A stretch of 7,847 nucleotides of DNA from positions 1 to 7,847 of the forward strand of contig CAISQQ010000139.1 in assembly GCA_903887655.1 (NCBI GenBank), in the 5' to 3' direction. The DNA is from an uncultured Burkholderiales bacterium. GTDB lineage: Bacteria > Pseudomonadota > Gammaproteobacteria > Burkholderiales > Burkholderiaceae_C. Below, piece by piece: positions 1-6,086 of this stretch (position 1 is the stretch's first letter; each line of letters opens with the position of its first letter). Below the pieces are notes generated by a model. That model saw only the letters and a list, made by a program, of their open reading frames with translations, ran no database searches and was not told where the DNA came from. Both the position numbers and the translations under genes were made by a program.

Positions 1-19
1 ACGGGCCACTACGAAGCAA

Positions 20-47
20 GGTAAACCCGATACAGATAAACCCGATA
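20..47. repeat. Direct repeat of TAAACCCGATA, two copies 15 bases apart
   Basis: The 11-mer TAAACCCGATA occurs exactly at 22-32 and again at 37-47. The first copy is preceded by GG, giving GGTAAACCCGATA at 20-32. The same 13 bases recur in reverse complement at 7530-7542. The 15-base start-to-start spacing and exact conservation suggest tandem binding sites for a regulator or a dispersed intergenic motif. Which protein binds it, if any, cannot be told from the sequence. Confidence 0.6.
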
Positions 48-57
48 TAAATAAATA

Positions 58-73
58 TTAAGTACCCACTTAA
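58..73. repeat. Short palindrome TTAAGT-ACCC-ACTTAA
   Basis: Two perfect 6-base arms, TTAAGT at 58-63 and ACTTAA at 68-73, flank a 4-base ACCC centre. It lies in the AT-rich left edge, 10 bases after the direct repeat. The form fits a dimer operator or a small hairpin. There is no T-run of terminator type after it on either strand. Function unknown. Confidence 0.4.
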
Positions 74-116
74 GGGGGATTTTGGTCGGTAATTGAGCTA
101 TTTTTAGCCAGTCATC

Positions 117-136
117 TTGTTGTAATATTTCAACAA
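117..136. promoter_or_regulatory. 20-base near-perfect palindrome, candidate operator
   Basis: The sequence TTGTTGTAATATTTCAACAA reads the same on both strands except for one symmetric pair (positions 7 and 14 of the 20). The outer arms TTGTTG and CAACAA are perfect, and the AATATT core is itself palindromic. The length, symmetry and AT-rich core are typical of operators bound by dimeric helix-turn-helix repressors. No regulator gene is in the window and I do not recognise the exact motif. It lies about 170 bases beyond the bioB stop codon, so if functional it more likely serves a gene to the left. Confidence 0.4.
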
Positions 137-305
137 TGAATTGGCAGGCCACCCCAATATCCAGCAAGACTCACCCTTGTGGTGCAGCGCGCACTGAGGT
201 GGTGCTCGCTGGCCTGGCGCTTGACGGGATGAGAAGGGTTTGAACTCGATGCCAAGCCAGCTGTCTATCGCTGGGAAGGAGCCAGGCAGGACCCTCTAAC
301 GGGGT

Positions 306-1322
306 TCAAACTGTTTGGATGTCCAACGAGGACAAGAGCGCTTGGTCTCTCGCCCAGTCGGGGTTGCCCGTGGTGAGGAGTTTGTCGCCATAAAAAATCG
401 AATTGGCCCCAGCCATGAAGCACAGCGCCTGGATGCCGTCCCCCATCTCTTGGCGGCCTGCTGACAAGCGCACCCGAGCCGTGGGCATGGTGATCCTGGC
501 CACCGCAATCGTGCGCACAAATTCAAACACATCCAAGGCCTGGGTGGTGGCCAAGGGCGTGCCCTCGACGTGCACCAAGTGGTTGATGGGCACCGACTCG
601 GGGTAGGGGTCCAGGTTGGCCAATTGATGAATCAAACCCGCGCGTTGGGCTCGGCTCTCGCCCATCCCTACAATCCCGCCGCTGCACACATGCATGCCCG
701 CTTGCCGCACGTGCTGCAAGGTATCGAGCCGATCTTGGTAGACACGCGTGGAGATGATGTCGCCATACAACTCGGGCGCCGTGTCCAAGTTGTGGTTGTA
801 GTAATCCAGACCCGCCGCTTTCAAGGTGTTGGCCTGAGACGAGGTGAGCATCCCCAAGGTGCAACACGCCTCCATCCCCAAATCTTTCACCACGCCAATC
901 AGGGCGGCGACTTTGTCCACATCTCGCTCGTGCAACTCGCGCCACGCTGCCCCCATGCAAAACCGACTCGCCCCTTGCGCCTTGGCCGCACTCGCGGCCT
1001 GCCGCACCTCATCGACGTCCATCAATTTGGTCGCATCCACCCCGGTGTCGTGGTGAACCGACTGCGGACAATAGGCACAGTCCTCGGGGCAACCCCCCGT
1101 TTTGATGGACAACAAGGTCGAGAGCTGCACTTCACTCGGGTTGAAATGCTCGCGGTGCACCGTTTGCGCTTGGAACATCAAGTCGTTGAAAGGCAGGTCA
1201 AAAAGCGCCTGAATGTGGGCCAGACTCAGGCGCTCCATGGCTGGGGCTGCACGCGTGGCCTGGGACGCCATCGAGCCCACAGGCACAAAAGTCATGGGGC
1301 TTTCAGAAAGGAGGGTGGTCAT
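306..1322 (-). CDS. bioB: Biotin synthase BioB
   Basis: BioB is the radical S-adenosylmethionine enzyme that inserts sulfur into dethiobiotin to form biotin, the last step of the pathway, in the cytoplasm. The 338-residue product carries the CxxxCxxC motif (C78, C82, C85) that holds the 4Fe-4S cluster. The likely 2Fe-2S ligands are C122 in FCMGAAW, C153 in EACCTLG, C213 in HVCSGGIVGMGE and R285 in VRLSAGR, matching E. coli C97, C128, C188 and R260. YYNHNLDT (174-181) and FMAGANSIFYGDKLLTT (302-318) are also family signatures. Homology with E. coli BioB begins near residue 30, so the first 25 or so residues are an extension. Internal ATG codons at residues 10, 18 and 29 are alternative starts, and no clear Shine-Dalgarno decides between them. 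The gene diverges from bioA rather than lying in the same operon. Identification is very secure; the start is not. Confidence 0.97.
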   Translation of the reverse strand: MTTLLSESPMTFVPVGSMASQATRAAPAMERLSLAHIQALFDLPFNDLMFQAQTVHREHFNPSEVQLSTLLSIKTGGCPEDCAYCPQSVHHDTGVDATKLMDVDEVRQAASAAKAQGASRFCMGAAWRELHERDVDKVAALIGVVKDLGMEACCTLGMLTSSQANTLKAAGLDYYNHNLDTAPELYGDIISTRVYQDRLDTLQHVRQAGMHVCSGGIVGMGESRAQRAGLIHQLANLDPYPESVPINHLVHVEGTPLATTQALDVFEFVRTIAVARITMPTARVRLSAGRQEMGDGIQALCFMAGANSIFYGDKLLTTGNPDWARDQALLSSLDIQTV

Positions 1323-1523
1323 GGATCATTGTCCGAGTGGGGTTCTGTGGCAGGCAGGAGATGCGGCCTGTGTTGAGCGACACCAAGCGAAGCGCCAACA
1401 CCAACAAATCTTAAAATTGCACCTCGGGTGGATCTTGAAAGCCCAGCCTGAGGTCTCAAGCGTAGTATATTGGCTTTTTTACGCTCAAAAGCGCGCGTTT
1501 GCGCGTCTTCTCGCCCCACCGAC
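1323..1523. promoter_or_regulatory. Divergent bioB / bioA promoter region
   Basis: Both biotin transcription units must start here because the two genes point away from each other. The AT-richest parts are 1405-1418 and 1463-1482. A TAAGAT hexamer on the minus strand (1408-1413) could be a -10 box for bioB, and TATATT on the plus strand (1467-1472) could be one for bioA; neither has a good -35 at standard spacing, so exact promoters are uncertain. I see no copy of the enterobacterial BirA operator (TTGTAAACC and GGTTTACAA arms) and no alphaproteobacterial BioR-type box (TTATAGATA). A CGCGC/GCGCG hairpin at 1492-1505 lies in the probable bioA leader. Confidence 0.5.
1459..1485. promoter_or_regulatory. 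Inverted repeat AGCGTA-N15-TACGCT, possible biotin-gene operator
   Basis: Perfect 6-base arms, AGCGTA at 1459-1464 and TACGCT at 1480-1485, are separated by 15 bases that include the TATATT possible -10 box of bioA. The wide spacing resembles the geometry of BirA operators, but the arm sequence is different. Its position over the likely bioA promoter makes it the best candidate in this interval for repression. A 6-base inverted repeat at this distance can arise by chance, so this is a weak call. Confidence 0.25.
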
Positions 1524-2885
1524 ATGTCCACATTGCCTGCCACTTCACCCCCAACTCTCGCGCCCGACTGGGGCCAGCGCAGTCGCTTGAGCGTTTGGCA
1601 CCCCTGCACCCAAATGCAGCACCACCAAGCAGCGGCGCCCTTGGCCATCCATAGGGGCGAAGGGGTCTGGCTTTACGACGTCCAAGGCCGCGCTTACATG
1701 GACTGCATCAGTTCTTGGTGGACCAACCTCTTTGGCCACGCCAACCCCCGCATCAATGCGGCCATTCAAGAGCAAATGGGCCGCATTGAACACGTCATGC
1801 TGGCAGGCCTCACCCACCCGCCCGTGGTGGAGCTGTCTGAACAACTCTCGGCCTTGACCCAACACCACTTGGGGCACGCTTTTTACGCCAGCGACGGTGC
1901 CTCGGCCGTCGAGATCGCCATGAAGATGAGTCACCACTTTTGGAGACAAACCGGCCAGCCCCAAAAAAATGAATTCATTTGCCTCGCGAGCAGCTACCAC
2001 GGCGAGACCCTGGGCGCCTTGTCACTCACCGATGTGCCGCTCTTTCGCGCGTCCTACGAGTCCTTGATCAAGGGCGTGCACACCGTCATGTCCCCCGACG
2101 CGCGGCAAGCCCAAGGACAAGAAACCCCCGACGATGTCGCCAAGCGTGCGGCGCAAGCCTTGGGCGAACTCCTCGAGCTGCGCGCCCAGCACATCAGCGC
2201 CTTGATTGTGGAGCCGCGCGTGCAGTGCGCGGGCCACATGGCGATGCACTCGCCGCTCTACCTCCAACTCGCCCGCGACTTGTGTGACCAACACGGTGTG
2301 CACCTCATTGCCGACGAGATCGCGGTGGGGTGTGGTCGCACGGGTACTTTTTTTGCCTGTGAAAGCGCCCAGATCTGGCCCGACTTTTTGACCCTCTCCA
2401 AAGGCATCAGTGCTGGCTACTTGCCCTTGTCCATTGTGCTGTGCACCGACACCGTTTATGACGCTTTTTTAAGCGACCAGATGGCCCAAGGCTTTTTGCA
2501 CTCGCACTCCTACAGCGGCAACCCGTTGGCGTGCAGCGCGGCCTTGGCCGCCTTGGCCATCTTTGAGAGTGACCACATCCTGGCGAACAACCTCCAGCTC
2601 AGCCGCTCACTTGAAGCGGCTTTCCGGTGGACCCAAAGCGATGATCGACTCGTTCACCAGCGCCAAACCGGCCTCATCGTGGCCTTTGATCTGCACCCCC
2701 AATGCGCGCACGACCACCCCGAGTTCTCCAGCCGCATGCACCACCACGCTCTGGAGCAAGGGCTCCTGATTCGACCAATTGGCGAGACGGTCTATGTGAT
2801 GCCCCCCTATGTGATTTCGCAAGGCGAGATCGAGTGGATGTCCAAGGGCATCGAGCGCGCCTTGAATTTGAGCCTGAAGCACTGA
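1524..2885 (+). CDS. bioA: Adenosylmethionine-8-amino-7-oxononanoate aminotransferase BioA
   Basis: BioA is a pyridoxal-phosphate class III aminotransferase that converts KAPA to DAPA, with S-adenosylmethionine as the usual amino donor. From the ATG at 1524 the product is 453 residues. Visible landmarks are WHPCTQM (25-31), SSWWTNLFGH (63-72), SDGASAVEIAMKM (123-135), SSYHGETLGALS (156-167) with the PLP-side Tyr158, DEIAVGCGRTG (264-274) with Asp264, the PLP-binding lysine K293 in LSKGIS, HSHSYSGNPLAC (326-337) and MPPYV (426-430). A TTG at 1470 would add 18 residues, but it falls in the likely promoter and the extra residues look unlike the family, so the ATG is preferred; neither start has a good Shine-Dalgarno. 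Residue 28 is Cys where E. coli has the substrate-contacting Tyr17. First gene of bioA-bioF-bioD. Confidence 0.95.
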   Translation: MSTLPATSPPTLAPDWGQRSRLSVWHPCTQMQHHQAAAPLAIHRGEGVWLYDVQGRAYMDCISSWWTNLFGHANPRINAAIQEQMGRIEHVMLAGLTHPPVVELSEQLSALTQHHLGHAFYASDGASAVEIAMKMSHHFWRQTGQPQKNEFICLASSYHGETLGALSLTDVPLFRASYESLIKGVHTVMSPDARQAQGQETPDDVAKRAAQALGELLELRAQHISALIVEPRVQCAGHMAMHSPLYLQLARDLCDQHGVHLIADEIAVGCGRTGTFFACESAQIWPDFLTLSKGISAGYLPLSIVLCTDTVYDAFLSDQMAQGFLHSHSYSGNPLACSAALAALAIFESDHILANNLQLSRSLEAAFRWTQSDDRLVHQRQTGLIVAFDLHPQCAHDHPEFSSRMHHHALEQGLLIRPIGETVYVMPPYVISQGEIEWMSKGIERALNLSLKH

Positions 2886-2886
2886 G

Positions 2887-4206
2887 ATGCAAGTGCCCCA
2901 CCCGCCCGAACAGGTGCCCACGCCCCCCCTCTCCCCCAGCCCCTTGGGGGCGCAAGACTTGGCCCAGCGCGCGCTCCAAGAACTGGAATTGAGCGGCCTG
3001 CTCAGGCTTCGCCGCGTTGCCCAAACGCCCACCAGCAGCGCGCAGCGCTTTGGGCCAGAGCACTTCACCACCTTTTGCTCCAACGATTATTTGGGCTTGG
3101 CCAGCGACCCGAGGATCACGCAAGCCTTGATCGATGGGGCTCGTCTTTGGGGGGTGGGGTCTGGCGCCTCGCATTTGATCAGCGGCCACACCCAGGCCCA
3201 CGAAGACCTGGAGGCGAGATTGGCAGCGTGGCAGTCGCCCCACATCCCGGATGCACAGGCCTTGCTCTTTGCCAACGGCTATGCGGCCAATGTGAGCCTC
3301 ATGGGCGCGCTGACATCACTCGCGCGCTTCGCTCCAGCGCCTGAGCTCCAAGCCACTGACCGAATAAGAACAGGCACGCCCAGCATTTACTCGGCCCGAC
3401 TCAACCACGCCTCCATCATCGATGGAATCCGCTTGGCCAAGCAGCAAGGCCCCCTTCAACTCCAGGTGTTTGACACCGAAGACTTGGGGCCCTTGGAACG
3501 CGGCTTGGCAGCGGACACGAGTGCCTTGAAAATCATCGTGAGCGACACGCTCTTTAGCATGGACGGTCACTTGGCACCGGTACACGCCTTGCTCGAGCTC
3601 GCCGAGCGTTTTGATGCGCTCTTGGTGCTCGACGATGCCCATGGCTTTGGCGTCTTGGGTGAGCTGGGCCACGGTGCGCTCGAGCACCTCCAGGTGCGCT
3701 CCCATCGCATCGTCTACATGGGCACATTGGGCAAAGCCGCCGGGGTGAGTGGCGCCTTTGTTTGCGCGAGTGCAGCGCTCACCCAATGGATTTTTCAAAA
3801 GTCCCGCCCCTACATCTACAGCACCGCCTCACCCGCCGCCATGGCCCACGCAACCCTTCAAAGCCTCACGCTCATCGAAGGCGCTGAGGGCCAACAGCGG
3901 CGAGCCCACTTGCATGCCTTGATTGAATGCTGGCGCTCGCAGGCACAATTCAAGCGCTGGCAACGCTTGCCGAGTTGGAGCCCCATTCAACCCTTGATCG
4001 TGGGCAGCAACGGGCACGCGTTGAGCGCCTCGGCGAGCCTGCAAGCGGCGGGCTTTTTGACCGTGGCCATTCGCCCACCCACGGTGGCGGCGGGCACCGC
4101 AAGACTGCGCATCACCTTTTGCGCGCAGCACACCCTGGACGATGTGGCTCGACTCGTCACCGCCCTTCAACGCGCCGAGTCGCAACTCCTCTCAGGTGCC
4201 CCATGA
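2887..4206 (+). CDS. bioF: 8-amino-7-oxononanoate synthase BioF
   Basis: BioF is a PLP enzyme of the alpha-oxoamine synthase family. It condenses L-alanine with a pimeloyl thioester to give KAPA, the first step of ring assembly. The 439-residue product shows SNDYLGL (65-71), GSGASHLISGH (91-101), His174 in RLNHAS (probable PLP-stacking residue), D250 and H252 in LDDAHGFG, the Schiff-base lysine K283 in MGTLGKAAG, and the C-terminal IRPPTVAAGTARLRIT (395-410). It is about 55 residues longer than E. coli BioF (384). The excess is a Pro-rich N-terminal extension (about 1-22) and an insertion of roughly 20 residues around 145-166, just before RLNHAS. The ATG begins one base after the bioA stop, which implies translational coupling, and its last bases overlap bioD. 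There is no strong Shine-Dalgarno. Confidence 0.95.
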   Translation: MQVPHPPEQVPTPPLSPSPLGAQDLAQRALQELELSGLLRLRRVAQTPTSSAQRFGPEHFTTFCSNDYLGLASDPRITQALIDGARLWGVGSGASHLISGHTQAHEDLEARLAAWQSPHIPDAQALLFANGYAANVSLMGALTSLARFAPAPELQATDRIRTGTPSIYSARLNHASIIDGIRLAKQQGPLQLQVFDTEDLGPLERGLAADTSALKIIVSDTLFSMDGHLAPVHALLELAERFDALLVLDDAHGFGVLGELGHGALEHLQVRSHRIVYMGTLGKAAGVSGAFVCASAALTQWIFQKSRPYIYSTASPAAMAHATLQSLTLIEGAEGQQRRAHLHALIECWRSQAQFKRWQRLPSWSPIQPLIVGSNGHALSASASLQAAGFLTVAIRPPTVAAGTARLRITFCAQHTLDDVARLVTALQRAESQLLSGAP

Positions 4207-4991
4207 CGACACTCAACGCTTGGACAGGCGGTGTCTTCATCACCGGCACCGACACCGAAGTGGGCAAATCCTTGGTGGCGGCTGCGCTTATTTGGCGCTC
4301 TCGGCTGCTGGGCCGCCACACCGTGGGCTTCAAACCCGTGGTGGCCGGCACGACCCTCAACTCACAAGGGGTCAGGGTCAACGAGGATTTGGAGACCTTG
4401 CTGCTGGCGAGCCTTGCTCCGCCGCTCGCCCACCCCGCTGTACAAACACCAACTCGCTCATCATTGGACTCCTCCTCCCCACTGACAGCCCCATCGATCT
4501 GTCCCTACATCTTGGACGAGCCCGCTGCCCCGCACCTCGTGGCCCAAGACTGTGGGGTTGAATTGAGCTTGGACGTCATGGTGCAGAGCTACCAACGACT
4601 CGCCGACGGCTGCGATGCGGTGGTGGTGGAAGGGGCGGGCGGATTTTTGGTGCCGATCAACGCACACCAGAGCTTGGGCGATTTTGCCCAAGCCTTGAAT
4701 TTACCGGTGGTGATGGTGGTGGGCATGCGTCTGGGATGCATCAACCATGCCCTGTTGACGCAAGAGAGCATCGCATCTCGAGGCTTGCCACTGCTGGGCT
4801 GGGTGGCCAATTGCCTGCAGCCCGACATGCCCCATTTGGAGGGCAATATCGTCACGTTGCAATCCCACCTCAACGCCCCTTTGCTTGGGCGCATTCCTGG
4901 TCTCGGTGCTGAGCACTTGAACACCAGCGCGCCAGGCTGCGGCGCCTACACCCTGGAGGGCATTGCGTTCGCCGCAGGGCACTTGAAGTAA
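4203..4991 (+). CDS. bioD: Dethiobiotin synthetase BioD
   Basis: BioD uses ATP and CO2 to close the ureido ring of DAPA, producing dethiobiotin for BioB. The 262-residue protein has the P-loop GTDTEVGKS (15-23, Lys22), the substrate-carbamate lysine K44 in GFKPVVAG, EGAGG (143-147), and NCLQPDM (203-209), which corresponds to the nucleotide-base contact region. It is about 37 residues longer than E. coli BioD (225). Much of this is a Ser/Thr/Pro-rich stretch at about 78-99, placed before CPYILDEPAAPHLVA, the equivalent of the usual PYRF..P.SPH segment. The start codon overlaps the bioF stop as ATGA, so translation is probably coupled. The 64 bases between the stop and the converging hydrolase gene show no convincing terminator on either strand. 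Confidence 0.95.
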   Translation: MTTLNAWTGGVFITGTDTEVGKSLVAAALIWRSRLLGRHTVGFKPVVAGTTLNSQGVRVNEDLETLLLASLAPPLAHPAVQTPTRSSLDSSSPLTAPSICPYILDEPAAPHLVAQDCGVELSLDVMVQSYQRLADGCDAVVVEGAGGFLVPINAHQSLGDFAQALNLPVVMVVGMRLGCINHALLTQESIASRGLPLLGWVANCLQPDMPHLEGNIVTLQSHLNAPLLGRIPGLGAEHLNTSAPGCGAYTLEGIAFAAGHLK

Positions 4992-5055
4992 AAGCACGCC
5001 AGTCCGTCACCACAACTCTGACACGGCGCCTCTGCGGGGCTCAGGGCCCATGGGG

Positions 5056-5991
5056 TCAACGCGCTCCATTCAACACATCGAAGGCCATCAAATCCTCGCC
5101 CACGACCACAGGCCCGCTGTACACCGTTTGGGTTCGTTCCACCAAGTCTTGGACCTTGGCGTTGCCATTCAAGCCAATGTGGCTGTAGACCGCCCGCTTG
5201 GGCTGAGCCGCTTTGAAGACACGAGCCGCTTCTTCTGGCGAGGACAGGTGGTCATAAATGGCTTTGTACTGCGGATACTGCTGGAGCAAGTCCTCGGGGA
5301 TCACGGTCACGCAGTGAACGAGCAAATCCACCCCCGTGCTTTGGCGCACCACCTCGTCGCTGTACTTGGTGTCTCCCGATAAGACGACGGCTTTGCCCTT
5401 GTATTCAATCTTGTAGCCCAAGGACGGTTTGACCTTGTCACTGTGATCGTTGTTGAAGGCGGTGACCTTGACGCCTTGGTGCTCATAAACCACGCCCGCT
5501 TCAATCTCATGCGGCTCAAACGTGACGCCCAGGAGGGGCGACTTCTCATCGTCCGCGCGGGTGCGAATGTCCGGGGCAAATGCGGCCGTCAAACCGGTGG
5601 TGAGTTCCTTGAGTCCTCGGGGCCCGTAAATGATGAAGGGCGTGTTCCTTTGCCCATAAAGGGGACGCAACCAGCCGGTGAGCCAAAGATCGGGCAATCC
5701 GTTGGTGTGGTCCGAGTGGAAATGGGTCAAGAAATGCGCCTGAATCGAGCCCATGGGCACCTTCAACTGATTCAAGCGAATGCTCACCCCCCGACCAAAA
5801 TCGAACAGCAAGCGCTGCTCGCCCACCTCAATGAGTGTGCTGCTGCCAAAGCGCTCAACACTGGGCACAGGCGTGCCTGTGCCCAAGAGCGTGACGCGAA
5901 ACAAGTCCTCCTTGGCGTTGGCGCTCACCGCCCAGGCCAACAAGAGCCCAAGCCCCATGGAGCCGAAGGTTTTCAGCAGTGTCGTCTTCAT
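5056..5991 (-). CDS. Exported MBL-fold metallo-hydrolase (RNase Z / AtsA-like)
   Basis: The 311-residue product begins with a signal peptide: MKTT, a hydrophobic core, then a likely cleavage after SANA at residue 26. This points to the periplasm. The mature part has the metallo-beta-lactamase fold: LLGTGTPVPS after the first strand, the zinc motif THFHSDH (H90, H92, D94, H95), H183 in NNDHSD, D207 in SGDTKYSD and H271 in YSHIG, giving the ligand set of a two-metal site. H248 in YDHLSSPEEAA matches the conserved His-Ser/Thr segment of RNase Z-like enzymes. Family resemblance is to RNase Z-like and secreted arylsulfatase AtsA-like hydrolases; an exported protein is unlikely to process tRNA, and the substrate is unknown. 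An in-frame ATG at 6007 would add six residues, but GGGGAG on the minus strand at 6002-6007 sits 10 bases before the ATG at 5989-5991, which fixes the start there. It lies in the same orientation as the porin gene, just beyond the porin terminator. Confidence 0.85.
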   Translation of the reverse strand: MKTTLLKTFGSMGLGLLLAWAVSANAKEDLFRVTLLGTGTPVPSVERFGSSTLIEVGEQRLLFDFGRGVSIRLNQLKVPMGSIQAHFLTHFHSDHTNGLPDLWLTGWLRPLYGQRNTPFIIYGPRGLKELTTGLTAAFAPDIRTRADDEKSPLLGVTFEPHEIEAGVVYEHQGVKVTAFNNDHSDKVKPSLGYKIEYKGKAVVLSGDTKYSDEVVRQSTGVDLLVHCVTVIPEDLLQQYPQYKAIYDHLSSPEEAARVFKAAQPKRAVYSHIGLNGNAKVQDLVERTQTVYSGPVVVGEDLMAFDVLNGAR

Positions 5992-6009
5992 TGGATTCAA
6001 TCTCCCCAT

Positions 6010-6043
6010 AAAAAAACCCCACGGCTCCGAAAAACCGCGGGGT
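6010..6043 (-). terminator. Intrinsic terminator of the porin gene
   Basis: Read on the minus strand, CCCCGCGG pairs with CCGTGGGG through one G-U wobble around a 10-base loop, and seven T residues follow (6010-6016). On the plus strand the wobble becomes an A-C mismatch and no T-run follows, so the element works for minus-strand transcription. It lies 44 bases beyond the porin stop and only a few bases before the Shine-Dalgarno of the hydrolase gene, so it also controls how much porin transcript reaches that gene. Confidence 0.88.
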
Positions 6044-6063
6044 CTGATCTTTTAAATTCTAAA

Positions 6064-6078
6064 CTGACGAGACGTCAG
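6064..6078 (-). terminator. Small hairpin just after the porin stop codon
   Basis: A perfect 6-base stem CTGACG/CGTCAG encloses a 3-base loop. On the minus strand it is followed by the AT-rich TTTAGAATTTAAAAG. It begins 9 bases after the porin stop and precedes the stronger terminator. It may act as an auxiliary terminator or protect the mRNA 3' end. The TAGAAT at 6056-6061 on the minus strand could also be a -10 box for the hydrolase gene, but no good -35 accompanies it. Confidence 0.4.
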
Positions 6079-6086
6079 CGTTTGAA

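Larger units (their letters stand above)
1..305. other. Non-coding region downstream of bioB, AT-rich at its left end
   Basis: No reading frame here has both a plausible start and a recognisable protein. The first 140 bases are clearly richer in A and T than the bio genes and contain a direct repeat (20-47), a 16-base palindrome (58-73), a small GCTA/TAGC hairpin around 96-107 and a 20-base near-palindrome (117-136). That density of symmetric elements suggests a promoter or operator region, perhaps for a minus-strand gene beyond the left edge; this is inference. Positions 160-305 are GC-rich and hold only imperfect hairpins, such as 208-218 with 251-261. No hairpin followed by a T-run is visible downstream of the bioB stop codon, so where the bioB transcript ends is unclear. 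Confidence 0.6.

Noticed and set aside
20..47. Resemblance of GTAAACC in the left repeat to a BirA half-site
   Set aside because: BirA operators are inverted repeats with 9-base arms; these copies are direct repeats with a match of only about seven bases, and they lie beyond the 3' end of bioB, not at a bio promoter.
104..295. Minus-strand open frame of about 63 codons between bioB and the left edge
   Set aside because: It has no plausible start codon or ribosome-binding site, is in a different frame from bioB, and the translation, though not obviously random near its end, matches no family I know. A gene relic cannot be excluded.
570..1376. Long plus-strand open frame (268 codons) opposite bioB
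   Set aside because: It lies almost wholly antisense to the highly conserved bioB gene, its His/Arg/Gly/Val-rich product resembles no known protein, and such open frames are common opposite GC-rich genes.
1470..1523. Upstream TTG start for bioA adding 18 residues
   Set aside because: The TTG overlaps the probable promoter and inverted repeat, lacks a ribosome-binding site, and the added residues do not match the family; the ATG at 1524 is preferred.
4992..5055. Possible bidirectional terminator between bioD and the hydrolase gene
   Set aside because: Only short imperfect GC stems such as GGGC/GCCC are present and no T-run follows on either strand.
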